A stretch of 64,000 bases of DNA, from positions 6,262,001 to 6,326,000 of the forward strand of contig CP136508.1 of assembly GCA_008011715.2 (NCBI GenBank), given 5' to 3'. Both the position numbers and the translations under genes were made by a program. Numbering within the stretch: position 1 is the stretch's first letter; each line of letters opens with the position of its first letter. The notes below the pieces were generated by a model that was given only the letters and a program-made list of their open reading frames with translations, made no database searches and was not told the DNA's origin. The stretch is from [Empedobacter] haloabium. Lineage in GTDB: Bacteria > Pseudomonadota > Gammaproteobacteria > Burkholderiales > Burkholderiaceae_D. Below are positions 19,216 through 28,451 of the stretch, piece by piece.

Positions 19216-22200
19216 ATGGCAGTCACTACCGTATCCGTCTCGTTCGCCAACGGCTTTTTTGGCAACGCATCGAAATCGAATGAATCGTCGTCGACGTCCT
19301 ACCTGACGTCGCTGGGCTGGTCGAACCTGCAGTTCCAGCAGGCGACGAATAACGGGCAATTTGGCGGCAGCCAGGGCAACGACTACTCGGGCACGATCAT
19401 CGTCACGGACGCCCTGGGCGTGGTGCACCGGATCAACGGCGTCATCAACTGGCGCGCGCCGAGCGGCGACGTCTCGACGATCGTATTCTATGCCACCGGC
19501 GCGCCGGAAACGCTGGCCAAGGCGGGCGGCGGCACGGTCACCGTGGATCCATGGACGGGTGCCAACAACGATCCGCACAGCTATATCGGCCTGACGTTCA
19601 ACGGCCAGTCGCTGACGATCGGCAACGACGGCACCGTGTCCGGCAATGCCGCCACGCAAGGCCTGCTGGCATCACTGAACACCTACCTGAACAACCAGCC
19701 GCACCTGACGGTGGGCGACGCCGTCGTCAACGAGGCGGCCGGCACGGCCACCGTCACCATCACCCTGGACAAGGTGACTGCGGACACCGTCACGGTCAAA
19801 TACGCGACGCAGAACGGCACGGCCAGCGCCGGCACCGACTACACGGCCGCCAGCGGCACGCTGACCTTCCTGCCGGGCGAAACCAGCAAGACCATCCAGG
19901 TACCGATCCTGGACAACGGCACGGTGGACGGCGTGCGCACGGCCAACGTCGTGCTGAGCGACAGCACGTTTGCCGCCATTACCGACAACACCGGCGTCGT
20001 CACGATCAACGACAACGACGGCGCGCCCTATGTCGGCAACGTGGTGGCGGAGGACGCGTCGGCGCTGGGCGCCAACCCGGTCGACAGCACCGTCGTCGAA
20101 GGCGGCTCGTTGGTGTACACCGTCATCATGAGTCGCACCGGCGGCGGTGAGTTTGCGCTCACCCTCGGCGGCAGCGCCGCGTCGGCCGATCGCGCCGCGC
20201 TGAGCTTCAGCGACGGCGTGACATGGAAGAACGGCAATCCGGCCAGCGGCATCGTCGTGATCCCGGCCAGCGTCGGCAGTTTTAAAGTGACCGTTGCCGC
20301 GGTGGACGACAGCGAGATCGAAAACGCCGAGACGGTCGTGCTGACGGTGGGGGGCGTCAGCGCCACCGGCACGATTACCGACAACGACAGCCAGAGCGTC
20401 ACCAGCGTCACCGCCGAGGACGCCCTGAACGTCAATGCCAACCCGGTCGACAGCACGGTGGTCGAAGGCATGGCCCTGCGCTACACGGTGGCCCTGAACG
20501 GCGCCAGCCCGGTGCCGACCGAACACGCGCTGACCCTGGGCGGCACCGCCAGCGGCAGCGACCTGGCCAGCCTGACCTTCACCAATGGCGTCGCCTGGAA
20601 AAACGGCGCCGCCAGCAGCGGCATCGTTGTCGTGCCGGCCGGCGTGACCGGCTTCCAGGCGCTGCTGACGACCAGCGACGATACCGTCATCGAAACCAGT
20701 GAAACCGTCACGCTGACGGTGGCCGGCGTGACCGGCACGGGTACCATCACGGACAACGACAGCCAGAGCGTGACGACCGTCGTGGCCGAGGACAGCGGCC
20801 ACCTGGGGCAGCAGCCGGTGGACAGCGCCGTTGTCGAAGGCGTCGCGCTGGTCTACACGGTGGCCCTGAACGGTCCCAGCCCGACGGCGGTCGAGCACGT
20901 GCTGACGGTGGGCGGCACGGCCGCGCCGGCCGACCTGGGCGCCCTGGTGTTCAGCGGCGGCGTCGCCTGGAAAAACAGCGATCCTGGCACCGGCATCGTC
21001 ATCGTGCCGGCCAATGTGACCGGCTTCACGGTCACGCTGCCGACGGTGGACGACGTGGCGCTGGAAAGCGCCGAAAGTGTCGTGCTCACGGTCGGCGGCG
21101 TCGCCGCCACCGGCACGCTTACCGACAACGACAGCCAGAGTGTGGTTACCGTGGTGGCCGAGGATGCGGGCCATCCGAACGCGTTTCCGCTCGATACGAC
21201 CGTGGTCGAAGGCGGCACATTGCTGTACACGGTGACGCTGAACATGGCCAGCGGCAGTGCCAGCGAGTACTCGCTGGCGCAGTCCGGCACCGCGCTGGCG
21301 GGCGACCTGGGCGCCATCACGTTCAGCAATGGCGTGACCTGGAAGAACGGCGACCCGACCGGCGGCATCGTTGTCGTACCGGCCAGTGTCACGAGCTTCA
21401 CGATCGCTGTCGCCACCGTGGACGACAGCGTCATCGAGGCGGCCGAAACGCTGGTGCTGACGGTGGGTGGCGTGATGGCGACGGGGACGATCACGGACAA
21501 CGACGTGCTGGCGGTCACCAGCGTCAGCGCGCGCGATGCCGCCAATCTGGGTGCCAACCCGGCCGATCGTACCGTGGTGGAAGGCAACACCCTGGTGTAC
21601 ACGGTCGCGCTGAACGGCGTCGGCGTGGCGCCGACCGAATTCGCCCTGGGCACGGCCGGCACGGCCAGCGCCGCCGACCTGGGCAGCTTCAGCTTCAGCG
21701 ACGGCGTGGGCTGGAAAAATGGCGATCCGGCCACCCACACGCTCGTGGTGCCGGCGGGCGTGGCGACCTTCACCATCACGGTGGCCACGGTGGACGACGC
21801 GCTGGTCGAGCAGGCCGAAAGCCTGGTGCTGTCCGTCGGCGGCGTGGCCGGCACCGGCACCATCGACGACAACGACGTGGCTTCCACGCCGCCCACCCCG
21901 ACCCCACCCGCGCCCACGCCCACGCCGCCCACGCCACCGGCCCCGCCGGTGCTGAACACGGCGCTCGACCCCACGTCCGACGATGGCTCGAGCAACACCG
22001 ATGCCGTCACCAGCGTGCTGGCACCGGAATTCACGGTGGCGGCCGGTACCCTGCTGACACCAGGCGGCAGCGTGCGCCTGCTGGCGCCGTCCGGTGCCGT
22101 GGTCGGCACGACAGCCGTTACCGCCCAGGACATCGCCAGCGGCAAGATCAACGTCGGCACGGGCCAGCTGGACGACGGCGTCTACACGTTCACGGCCCAG

Positions 22201-23544
22201 GTGCTGGATGCGACCGGCAAGGTGGTCGGCTCGGCCCCCGTGTCGGTCACGATCGTGACGGACGTCGATGGCGTGATGCCGTCGGTGGAACTGGCCGCCA
22301 ACGGTGGCGACTACAATCATGATGGCGTGCTGGACTGGCAACAGCACACGGTGGCGCAGATGCCGCTGAAATCGCTGGCGGACTTCGCATCGGGCAAGGA
22401 CGCGGCGGCGTCATCGTTTGGCGCCATCCTGTCCGGCTCGCTCAGCAGTGCCGACGGTGCCGTCGCGCTGACCAGCGGCGCGCAGCTGAAGGACCTCAGC
22501 ATCACGGCGCAGCCGGCGCCGCTGGCGCAGAACTTCCGCGCCGTCTCGCCCGTCTTCAACTTCTCGGTGACGGCGGAAGAGGGCGTAGCCGGCCTGCCGG
22601 ACGCGGATGTCAGCCGGGCCGGCCTGCAGACCCGCGTCGTCATCGAACTGGCCAAGTTCGGCGTCCTGGCCAACGACTTCCAGAAATTCGATACCGCTAC
22701 GCAAACCTGGTACAGCTTCCTGGACGACCAGGACTTGAACACCTGGGACGACGGCGCCACGCTGCTGGACGTGAATGGCGACGGCCGCGTCGATCGTATC
22801 GTGCTCACCTTGACGGACGGTGCCAAAGGCGACGAAGATGGCCTCGTCAACGGGACCATTGTCGACCCGGGCCTGCTCGCGTTCGATACGACCCCGGTCG
22901 GCCAGGTGTACAGCGTCAAGCTGGCCGGTGGTGACCGCTACTACACCGCGGACGCCGGCGAGGCGGCGCAAAAGGCCGCGCTGGCCGGCAGCGTGTTCGA
23001 AGGCGTGCGCTTCGACGCGATGGCCGCGGCCGAAGGCGGCCGGCACCTGAGCGCGTATTACCAGCCGTTCACGCAGGACTACACGTATGCGGCCAGCGGC
23101 CAGAGCCTGCCATACGCTTGCTACGGCGCCGTGGCGGGCGCGGCCGGGTTCGACGCGGCGGCAGCCGGCAGCGGCAAGGGCGTGGATTTCCACCTGTACC
23201 AGGATGCCCGCGGCAACACGCAGCTGGTCACGGTGGCCGAGGCGGCAACCCTGGGCCTGGCGGCACAAGGATTTACCGACCGCGGCGCGAAGTTCAGCGC
23301 CACGACGGAACATGCCTTCACGTTTGACGCGGAGGGCTACCTGATCGCCAACCAGGACAACGCTTCCGTCCAGGCGCTGGTGCAACAGCTGGCCGCCACG
23401 TATGGCTCCACCACGGCGGCGGGCTTTGTCGATGCCGTCGAACAGAATTACCTGCAACAGGTGCAGCTGGTCGGGGTCGCGCATGGCGCGGCGGCCACCG
23501 CTGCGGATCTCAACGCCGTCTACGGCACGCATTTCACGTTGTGA
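19216..23544 (+). CDS. Giant Calx-beta repeat protein, probable secreted adhesin
   Basis: A 1442-residue, Ala/Gly/Thr/Val/Asp-rich protein without a cleavable signal peptide. Order: unique N-terminal domain (about 1-165, MAVTTVSVSFANGFFG); a Calx-beta domain (about 168-270, ending TINDND); five tandem 122-125 residue units, each starting V..V.AEDA and ending TGTITDND, with acidic calcium-site residues; a Pro/Thr linker at about 893-912; an Ig-like segment; a short NHDGVLDWQQ calcium-loop region; and a conserved C-terminal module ending AVYGTHFTL. AGAGG precedes ATG 19216. A paralogue with the same ends but only two Calx-beta-type units lies at 24446. Cell-surface adhesion or calcium-dependent scaffolding is inferred; type I export is possible, but no RTX nonapeptides were seen. 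Confidence 0.8.
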   Translation: MAVTTVSVSFANGFFGNASKSNESSSTSYLTSLGWSNLQFQQATNNGQFGGSQGNDYSGTIIVTDALGVVHRINGVINWRAPSGDVSTIVFYATGAPETLAKAGGGTVTVDPWTGANNDPHSYIGLTFNGQSLTIGNDGTVSGNAATQGLLASLNTYLNNQPHLTVGDAVVNEAAGTATVTITLDKVTADTVTVKYATQNGTASAGTDYTAASGTLTFLPGETSKTIQVPILDNGTVDGVRTANVVLSDSTFAAITDNTGVVTINDNDGAPYVGNVVAEDASALGANPVDSTVVEGGSLVYTVIMSRTGGGEFALTLGGSAASADRAALSFSDGVTWKNGNPASGIVVIPASVGSFKVTVAAVDDSEIENAETVVLTVGGVSATGTITDNDSQSVTSVTAEDALNVNANPVDSTVVEGMALRYTVALNGASPVPTEHALTLGGTASGSDLASLTFTNGVAWKNGAASSGIVVVPAGVTGFQALLTTSDDTVIETSETVTLTVAGVTGTGTITDNDSQSVTTVVAEDSGHLGQQPVDSAVVEGVALVYTVALNGPSPTAVEHVLTVGGTAAPADLGALVFSGGVAWKNSDPGTGIVIVPANVTGFTVTLPTVDDVALESAESVVLTVGGVAATGTLTDNDSQSVVTVVAEDAGHPNAFPLDTTVVEGGTLLYTVTLNMASGSASEYSLAQSGTALAGDLGAITFSNGVTWKNGDPTGGIVVVPASVTSFTIAVATVDDSVIEAAETLVLTVGGVMATGTITDNDVLAVTSVSARDAANLGANPADRTVVEGNTLVYTVALNGVGVAPTEFALGTAGTASAADLGSFSFSDGVGWKNGDPATHTLVVPAGVATFTITVATVDDALVEQAESLVLSVGGVAGTGTIDDNDVASTPPTPTPPAPTPTPPTPPAPPVLNTALDPTSDDGSSNTDAVTSVLAPEFTVAAGTLLTPGGSVRLLAPSGAVVGTTAVTAQDIASGKINVGTGQLDDGVYTFTAQVLDATGKVVGSAPVSVTIVTDVDGVMPSVELAANGGDYNHDGVLDWQQHTVAQMPLKSLADFASGKDAAASSFGAILSGSLSSADGAVALTSGAQLKDLSITAQPAPLAQNFRAVSPVFNFSVTAEEGVAGLPDADVSRAGLQTRVVIELAKFGVLANDFQKFDTATQTWYSFLDDQDLNTWDDGATLLDVNGDGRVDRIVLTLTDGAKGDEDGLVNGTIVDPGLLAFDTTPVGQVYSVKLAGGDRYYTADAGEAAQKAALAGSVFEGVRFDAMAAAEGGRHLSAYYQPFTQDYTYAASGQSLPYACYGAVAGAAGFDAAAAGSGKGVDFHLYQDARGNTQLVTVAEAATLGLAAQGFTDRGAKFSATTEHAFTFDAEGYLIANQDNASVQALVQQLAATYGSTTAAGFVDAVEQNYLQQVQLVGVAHGAAATAADLNAVYGTHFTL
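20032..21888 (+). repeat. Five tandem 366-372 bp repeats inside the Calx-beta gene
   Basis: Units start near 20032, 20398, 20770, 21142 and 21513. They share the protein pattern V-EDA--VDSTVVEG, a central WKNG and the end TGTITDND. Divergence is moderate, so the array is old enough to have drifted but could still recombine. Confidence 0.8.
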
Positions 23545-23550
23545 GGTTGC

Positions 23551-24219
23551 ATGACAAAACGACATCGTTACATCCGTTTGACGGCCGCGCTGGCGGCCGG
23601 CTGGCTGGCGCTGGGCACGGCGTCGGCGGCCAATAGCGACACGCCCGTCAACTACGCCGGCGCCCACCTGGGCGCCAACACCTTGCGCGACTGGCATGCC
23701 CGCGTGGACTTCGGTTTCGGCACGGCCCTCGACGGCCAAGCCGAGCTGAAGCGCGGGGTGCACGGCGGCCTGCAGTTCGGCCGTCAGGCCGGCCATGGCC
23801 GCTATGAGGTCGAGTACGAGCGCGGCCGCATCCGCGTGGAGCGCCTGACCCTGGCACCGCTGAGCGAGCAGGTGGCCGGCAGCGGCCATTACGAGGCCCT
23901 GTTTGCCAACGTCTATCGCACCGACCGGCTCGGCACTGCGCTGGACAGTTTTATTGGTGGCGGGATCGGCTGGGGCCGTGTCAAGCTGCCGCAACTGAAC
24001 CTGGGCGAGACCTGCGCCTGCTTCGGTCCCGCGTCGAAAAGCGGCTTTGCCTGGCAGCTGCGGGCCGGTCTGGCCTACCGCCTGACCGCGGTGGACAGCA
24101 TCGCCCTGCAATACACCTGGCTGAATCTGCCGAAACCGGCGCGAGCCGGTGAGCCCTCGGTGCAGTACGAGCGCCGCCGCTTTGGCGCCCTGACGCTGGG
24201 TTATCTACGCCAGTTTTGA
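23551..24219 (+). CDS. Outer-membrane beta-barrel protein
   Basis: A 222-residue protein with a typical signal peptide (RHRYIRLTAALAAGWLALG, then TASAA) and alternating hydrophobic/polar strands of a small OmpA/opacity-type eight-strand barrel; it ends in LRQF with a terminal Phe, the usual signal for the barrel assembly machinery. A Cys pair (TCAC) lies in one predicted loop. It begins six bases after the first Calx-beta gene and precedes the second one, so it is probably co-transcribed with the first and may help to anchor or export these proteins. Eight strands are too few for a protein-conducting pore, so anchoring is the likelier role. Confidence 0.75.
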   Translation: MTKRHRYIRLTAALAAGWLALGTASAANSDTPVNYAGAHLGANTLRDWHARVDFGFGTALDGQAELKRGVHGGLQFGRQAGHGRYEVEYERGRIRVERLTLAPLSEQVAGSGHYEALFANVYRTDRLGTALDSFIGGGIGWGRVKLPQLNLGETCACFGPASKSGFAWQLRAGLAYRLTAVDSIALQYTWLNLPKPARAGEPSVQYERRRFGALTLGYLRQF

Positions 24220-24260
24220 TTTTCATCAGTCCTGTTGCTTGAAGCCTACAAGACGATGCC

Positions 24261-24283
24261 GGCTGCCCCATTCGAGGGCAGCC
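24261..24283 (+). terminator. Hairpin after the beta-barrel gene
   Basis: GGCTGCCC, a seven-base loop and GGGCAGCC form an 8-bp stem 41 bases after the stop. No T run follows, so it may stabilise the mRNA 3' end and not terminate intrinsically. Confidence 0.55.
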
Positions 24284-24297
24284 ACTAGACACAGTCT

Positions 24298-24326
24298 TTG
24301 ATTGCCGTACGGCAACGTAGTATGCT
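24298..24326 (+). promoter_or_regulatory. Probable promoter of the second Calx-beta gene
   Basis: TTGATT (24298-24303), a 17-base spacer and TATGCT (24321-24326) precede the TTG start by 119 bases, a distance like that of the candidate promoter before the paralogue at 19216. Confidence 0.55.
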
Positions 24327-24445
24327 GTCTTCAGCGGCCTCATCCGCTATCCCGCCACGTCGTTCGCGTCCTTTCCCATCCGTTGTCCTGTCGCCTGAAC
24401 GTGGGGCGCCTGTGTTTTCGCTAATATCCCGTTACGAGGTTCGCC

Positions 24446-27403
24446 TTGGCTGTCACCACTGTCTCCGTATCGTTTGCCGACGGCTTTTTCGGCACCGCGT
24501 CGAAATCGAACGAAGCGTCCGGCGCCTCGAAGATGTCGACACTGGGCTGGAGCAATGTGCAGTTCCAGCAGAGCAGCAGCAATGGCGCGTTCAGCGGTAC
24601 GCAAGGCACGATCCTGATCACGGACGCGGCCGGCGTCACCCACCGCATCGACAGCACCATTGCCTGGCGCGCGCCCAATGGCACGCCCTCGACGATGGTG
24701 TTCTATGCCACCGGCTCGACCATGTACACGCTGGCAACGAGCGGTGGCGGGTTCGTCGTGGTCGATCCGTACACGGGCGGCACCGACCCGAACAGCTTCC
24801 TGGGGCTGACGTTCAACAACCAGACGCTGACGATCACGAACGGCATCGTCTCCGGCAACGCCTCGACCACCGGCCTGATGGCCGAACTGAACACCTACCT
24901 GAGTGCGCAACCGCAGCTGTCGATCGGCGACACGGTCGTGGACGAGAGCGCCGGCGTGGTCAGCGTGACCGTCACGCTGAACCAGGCGTCCAGCGACACG
25001 GTAACCGTTCGATACACGACCGTCGACGGCAGCGCCACGGCGCCGGCGGACTACACGAGCACGACCGGCACATTGACGTTCACACCTGGCCAGACCAGCA
25101 AGACCATCCAGATTCCCGTTCTCGACAACGCGATCCACGACGGCGCGCGCACCGTCAGTGTCGTGTTGAGCGACAGCATCCTGGCTGCCATCGTCGACAA
25201 TACGGCGGTCGTCACGATCAACGAGAACGATCCGGTACCCACCGTGGCGGCCGTGCAGGCCGGCGCCAGCGTGACCGAAGGCGGCCAGCTGGGTTATACC
25301 GTGACCCTCAGCGGCAGCGGTGGCGAGTATGCCGTCTCCCTGGGCGGCAGCGCCGCCACGGCCGATTATGCGTCGCTGACGTTCAGCCATGGCGTCGCCT
25401 GGCGCAGCGGCGACCCGGCCACCGGCATCGTGGTGGTGCCGCGCACCGTGTCGAGCTTCCAGATCGGCCTGGCGACTGTGGACGACAGCACCGTCGAGCC
25501 GGCGGAAACGGTCGTGCTGACGCTGGGCGGAGCGAGCGCGACGGGCACCATCGACGATAACGATGTGGCGTTGCCGCCGCCACCGCCACCGCCGCCACCA
25601 CCTCCGCCGCCGCCACCGCCGCCGGCGCCACCTGTAACGCCACCGCCAGCACCGGCGCCTCCTGTAACGCCACCGCCAGCACCGCCCGTGCCGCCACCGC
25701 CAGCGCCACCTGTAACGCCACCGCCAGCACCGCCCGTGCCGCCGCCGCCAGCGCCACCTGTGACGCCACCGCCCGTGATGCCGCCGGCACCTCCCGTCAC
25801 GCCCGTGCCGCCACCCACGCCCGTGTTGCAGGCGGCGCTCGACCCGGCTTCGGACACGGGCAGCAGCAACAGCGATGCGGTTACCAGCGTGCTGACGCCG
25901 CAGTTCGTCGTCACCGGCGGCGCGCTGCTGGCGCAGGGGCACAGCGTGCGCCTGCTGACGGCCGATGGCCAGCTGGTCGGTACGACCGCGCTGACGGCGG
26001 CCGACGTGGCCGCAGGCCGCGTCAACGTGGCCACGCTGGCGCTGGACGACGGCACGTACACGGTGCAAGCCCAGCTGCTCGACAGCGGCGGCCACGTGCT
26101 GACGCAGGCGCCGGGCAGGGTCACGATCGTCACCGACCTGGACGGCATCGCGCCATCGGTCGAGCGCGCCGCGCACGACGGCGACAGCAACCATGACGGC
26201 GTGGCTGACTGGCAACAGCACGGCGTGGCGCAACTGCCGCTGGCGTCGGCGGCGGCGTTTGCGCTGGGCAAGGATGCGCCGGCCGCGACGTTTGGCGCCA
26301 TCCTGGCGGGCTCCGTGTCGGCACCGGGTAGCGCCGTCGCGCTGACGGCAGGCGCCCAGTTGCGCGACCTGGCCGTCACGGAAGCCGTTGCGCCCCTGGC
26401 GCCGACCTACCGCGCCGCGTCACCGCAATTCCACTTCACCGTCACGGCGCAGGAAGGGCAGGTGCTGGCCGACCTGGACCCGAGCCGGGCCGGCTTGCAG
26501 ACCCGCGTCGTCATCGAACTGGCGCCGGGTGGTGCTGTCGCCAACGATTTCATCAAGTTCGACCGGACCAGCCAAAGCTGGTACAGCTTCCGCGACGATG
26601 GCCGCCTGGACACGCTGGACGATGGCGCCACCTTGCTGGACACCAATGGCGACGGCCGTGTCGACCGTGTCGTGATCACGCTGACGGATGGCGCCCGTGG
26701 GGACGAGGACGGCATCGCCAACGGCACCATCGTCGATCCCGGCATGCTGGTGTACGACCTGGCGCCCGCCGCGCACGTCTACAGCATTCTGCTGGTCAAT
26801 GGCGACCGTTACTACACCGCCAACGCGGCCGAAGCGGCCCAGCGCGCGGCCGGGATCGGCAACGTCTTCGAAGGCGCGCGCTTCGACGTCACGCCGGGCG
26901 GCCAGCACGTCGGGGCGTGGTACCAGCCGTTCACGCAGGATTATGCGTTTGCCGCGGCTGGTCAGGCGCAGCCCTATGCCTGCTATGCGCCCGTGGCCGG
27001 TGCCGCCGGCTTCGGCGCGGCGGCAGCCGGCAGCGGCATCGGCAAGGACATTCACCTGTACCAGAACCTGCGCGGCAATACCCAGCTGCTGACGGATGCG
27101 GACGCGGCGATATTAGGGCTGGCTGCCCAGGGTTATCGCGACCGCGGCGCTGTCTTCAGCGCCAGCACCGACCACGCTTTTTCGTTCGACGCGGAAGGCT
27201 ATTTGATCGCCAATCGCGACAATGGCGCCGTCCAGGCGCTGGTGCGGCAGTTAGCGACGCAATATGATTCGACCACGGCGGCCGGTTTCATCGATGCGGT
27301 CGAGCAGGATTATTTCCAGCAGGCGCAATTGGTGGGTGTGGCGAACGGTGCCACGGCCACCGTCGGCGATGTGAATGCGGTGTTCGGAACGCAATTTGTC
27401 TAG
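24446..27403 (+). CDS. Calx-beta repeat protein with polyproline linker, paralogue
   Basis: A 985-residue paralogue of the protein at 19216. The N-terminal domain (about 1-160), one Calx-beta domain (to TINEND), one further Calx-beta-type unit (to IDDNDVA), then a very proline-rich linker (about 376-460), an Ig-like part, NHDGVADWQQ and the same C-terminal module (ending NAVFGTQFV). The TTG start at 24446 is supported by GAGG 8-11 bases upstream and by exact alignment with the MAVTTVSVSFA start of the paralogue. Four fewer repeat units than its neighbour suggest repeat expansion or loss after duplication. Likely extracellular; function unknown beyond probable calcium binding. Confidence 0.8.
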   Translation: MAVTTVSVSFADGFFGTASKSNEASGASKMSTLGWSNVQFQQSSSNGAFSGTQGTILITDAAGVTHRIDSTIAWRAPNGTPSTMVFYATGSTMYTLATSGGGFVVVDPYTGGTDPNSFLGLTFNNQTLTITNGIVSGNASTTGLMAELNTYLSAQPQLSIGDTVVDESAGVVSVTVTLNQASSDTVTVRYTTVDGSATAPADYTSTTGTLTFTPGQTSKTIQIPVLDNAIHDGARTVSVVLSDSILAAIVDNTAVVTINENDPVPTVAAVQAGASVTEGGQLGYTVTLSGSGGEYAVSLGGSAATADYASLTFSHGVAWRSGDPATGIVVVPRTVSSFQIGLATVDDSTVEPAETVVLTLGGASATGTIDDNDVALPPPPPPPPPPPPPPPPPAPPVTPPPAPAPPVTPPPAPPVPPPPAPPVTPPPAPPVPPPPAPPVTPPPVMPPAPPVTPVPPPTPVLQAALDPASDTGSSNSDAVTSVLTPQFVVTGGALLAQGHSVRLLTADGQLVGTTALTAADVAAGRVNVATLALDDGTYTVQAQLLDSGGHVLTQAPGRVTIVTDLDGIAPSVERAAHDGDSNHDGVADWQQHGVAQLPLASAAAFALGKDAPAATFGAILAGSVSAPGSAVALTAGAQLRDLAVTEAVAPLAPTYRAASPQFHFTVTAQEGQVLADLDPSRAGLQTRVVIELAPGGAVANDFIKFDRTSQSWYSFRDDGRLDTLDDGATLLDTNGDGRVDRVVITLTDGARGDEDGIANGTIVDPGMLVYDLAPAAHVYSILLVNGDRYYTANAAEAAQRAAGIGNVFEGARFDVTPGGQHVGAWYQPFTQDYAFAAAGQAQPYACYAPVAGAAGFGAAAAGSGIGKDIHLYQNLRGNTQLLTDADAAILGLAAQGYRDRGAVFSASTDHAFSFDAEGYLIANRDNGAVQALVRQLATQYDSTTAAGFIDAVEQDYFQQAQLVGVANGATATVGDVNAVFGTQFV
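25570..25835 (+). repeat. Polyproline-encoding repeat tract
   Basis: CCG/CCA-rich DNA encoding a run of 17 prolines and then repeats of the type APPVTPPP and APPVPPPP. At the DNA level the unit GCGCCACCTGTAACGCCACC recurs with small changes, so copy number is likely to vary. A rigid extended spacer between repeat stalk and C-terminal module is the probable effect. Confidence 0.85.
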
Positions 27404-27497
27404 CCATTAATAAAGAGTATCGATCCGGGCGCATGAGTTGCGCGCCGGTGCGCCGATAACGGTGCTAGGCTGAGAGCTCCACAATGAAGGAGCCGAC

Positions 27498-27887
27498 ATG
27501 ATTCACCATCTGGGTATTGTGGTCAGCGATTTTGTGCGCAGCAAGGCGTTATATGACGCTTGCCTGGCACCATTGGGTATCCATCGTACCGAAACCGATA
27601 TGGACTGGGCCATTTATGCGCCCGGGAACGGTCATCCTTTCCTGTGGCTGGGTTCCGAACTGCCCACTTACTGGTCTGCCGGCAAGCAGGCCGGCAATGC
27701 TCCCATTCACCTGGCTTTTTGCGCGCCCGACCGCGCCGCGGTCGATGCTTTTTATCGCGCCGCGATGGAACTGGGCGCCGAGGATCACGGCCCGCCGGGT
27801 ATCCGCGTCAGCTATGCCAATTTCTACAGCGCGTACATCCTGGATTACGACGGCAATAACATCGAGGCCACGCTGCGGGAGGACTGA
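27498..27887 (+). CDS. VOC (glyoxalase/bleomycin resistance) family protein
   Basis: A 129-residue protein of the vicinal oxygen chelate fold: it opens MIHHLGIVVSDFVRSKALYD and ends DYDGNNIEATLRE, the two hallmark metal-site stretches (His near residue 4, Glu near 125). IHLAFCAPDRAAVDAFY supplies another ligand His. The substrate is unknown. AAGGAG precedes the ATG. It stands alone, convergent with speD across a REP-bearing gap. Confidence 0.85.
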   Translation: MIHHLGIVVSDFVRSKALYDACLAPLGIHRTETDMDWAIYAPGNGHPFLWLGSELPTYWSAGKQAGNAPIHLAFCAPDRAAVDAFYRAAMELGAEDHGPPGIRVSYANFYSAYILDYDGNNIEATLRED

Positions 27888-27961
27888 CCTGCCAATTACT
27901 GGCGTCTTCACGCCAAGTTCTGGTGTAACGAAGGCGTGCAAGCCGCAGGCGTCAGGGCCGA

Positions 27962-27986
27962 GGGTCTGTCCCTTCGGGACTGACCC
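27962..27986. repeat. REP-like palindrome, copy C
   Basis: GGGTCTGTCCC, TTC, GGGACTGACCC, the same core as copy A at 18250, lies in the convergent gap between the VOC gene and speD. Confidence 0.8.
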
Positions 27987-28020
27987 TGGTTTATCCAGTT
28001 GAAGAGCCGTGATAGGAACC

Positions 28021-28033
28021 GGGGACAGTCCCC
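28021..28033. repeat. REP-like half element, copy D
   Basis: GGGGACAGTCCCC is a short palindrome of the same sequence type 34 bases from copy C, just after the speD 3' end. Confidence 0.65.
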
Positions 28034-28064
28034 CAGATGCGACCGCTGACTCGGCGTCCCCGAG

Positions 28065-28451
28065 TTAATGCTCAGCGAGAATAAACGGCACCGGCATGCG
28101 CCGTACCGTTTGCACTTGGCAATCCGCCGGCATGAATGCCGCCTGCACCACCGCCAAGGCCTCTTCCGGTCGGGAATTGCCACACATAAATATATCGACC
28201 GCCGCAAAGCGCTGTTCCGGCCACGTATGAATCGAGATATGCGATTCGGCCAGCAGGACGACGCCCGTAATACCCTGGCCGACACCGAAGGCATGAAAAT
28301 GGCTGTGCAGGATGGTCGCCCCCGCAGCCGTCGCGGCGGTGCGCAGCAAGGCCTCGATATGCGTGCAGTCCATTAATTTGTCCGGCTCCACGCCCGATAA
28401 ATCGGCCAGCAGATGGGTGCCCTCGGCGCGAAACGTCAAGGGCCGTGTCAT
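28065..28451 (-). CDS. speD: S-adenosylmethionine decarboxylase proenzyme
   Basis: A 128-residue class 1B AdoMet decarboxylase. The proenzyme cleaves itself at LLAES-HISIHTWPE (E69/S70), turning Ser70 into the pyruvoyl cofactor; H75 and C90 match the catalytic His and Cys. It makes decarboxylated AdoMet, the aminopropyl donor for spermidine synthesis. It is the last gene of a minus-strand operon (DUF350, SPFH, DUF4178, small peptide, speD), overlapping the previous gene by ATGA. A spermidine-synthase-like protein is encoded divergently at 31576, so both steps of aminopropyl transfer are in one locus. Confidence 0.93.
   Translation of the reverse strand: MTRPLTFRAEGTHLLADLSGVEPDKLMDCTHIEALLRTAATAAGATILHSHFHAFGVGQGITGVVLLAESHISIHTWPEQRFAAVDIFMCGNSRPEEALAVVQAAFMPADCQVQTVRRMPVPFILAEH

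Noticed and set aside
19672..22347. Minus-strand open frame of 891 codons
   Set aside because: Antisense to the Calx-beta repeats; its repetitiveness mirrors the real gene.
25570..25835. CRISPR or satellite repeat
   Set aside because: Repeats are in frame and encode a polyproline linker within a long gene.
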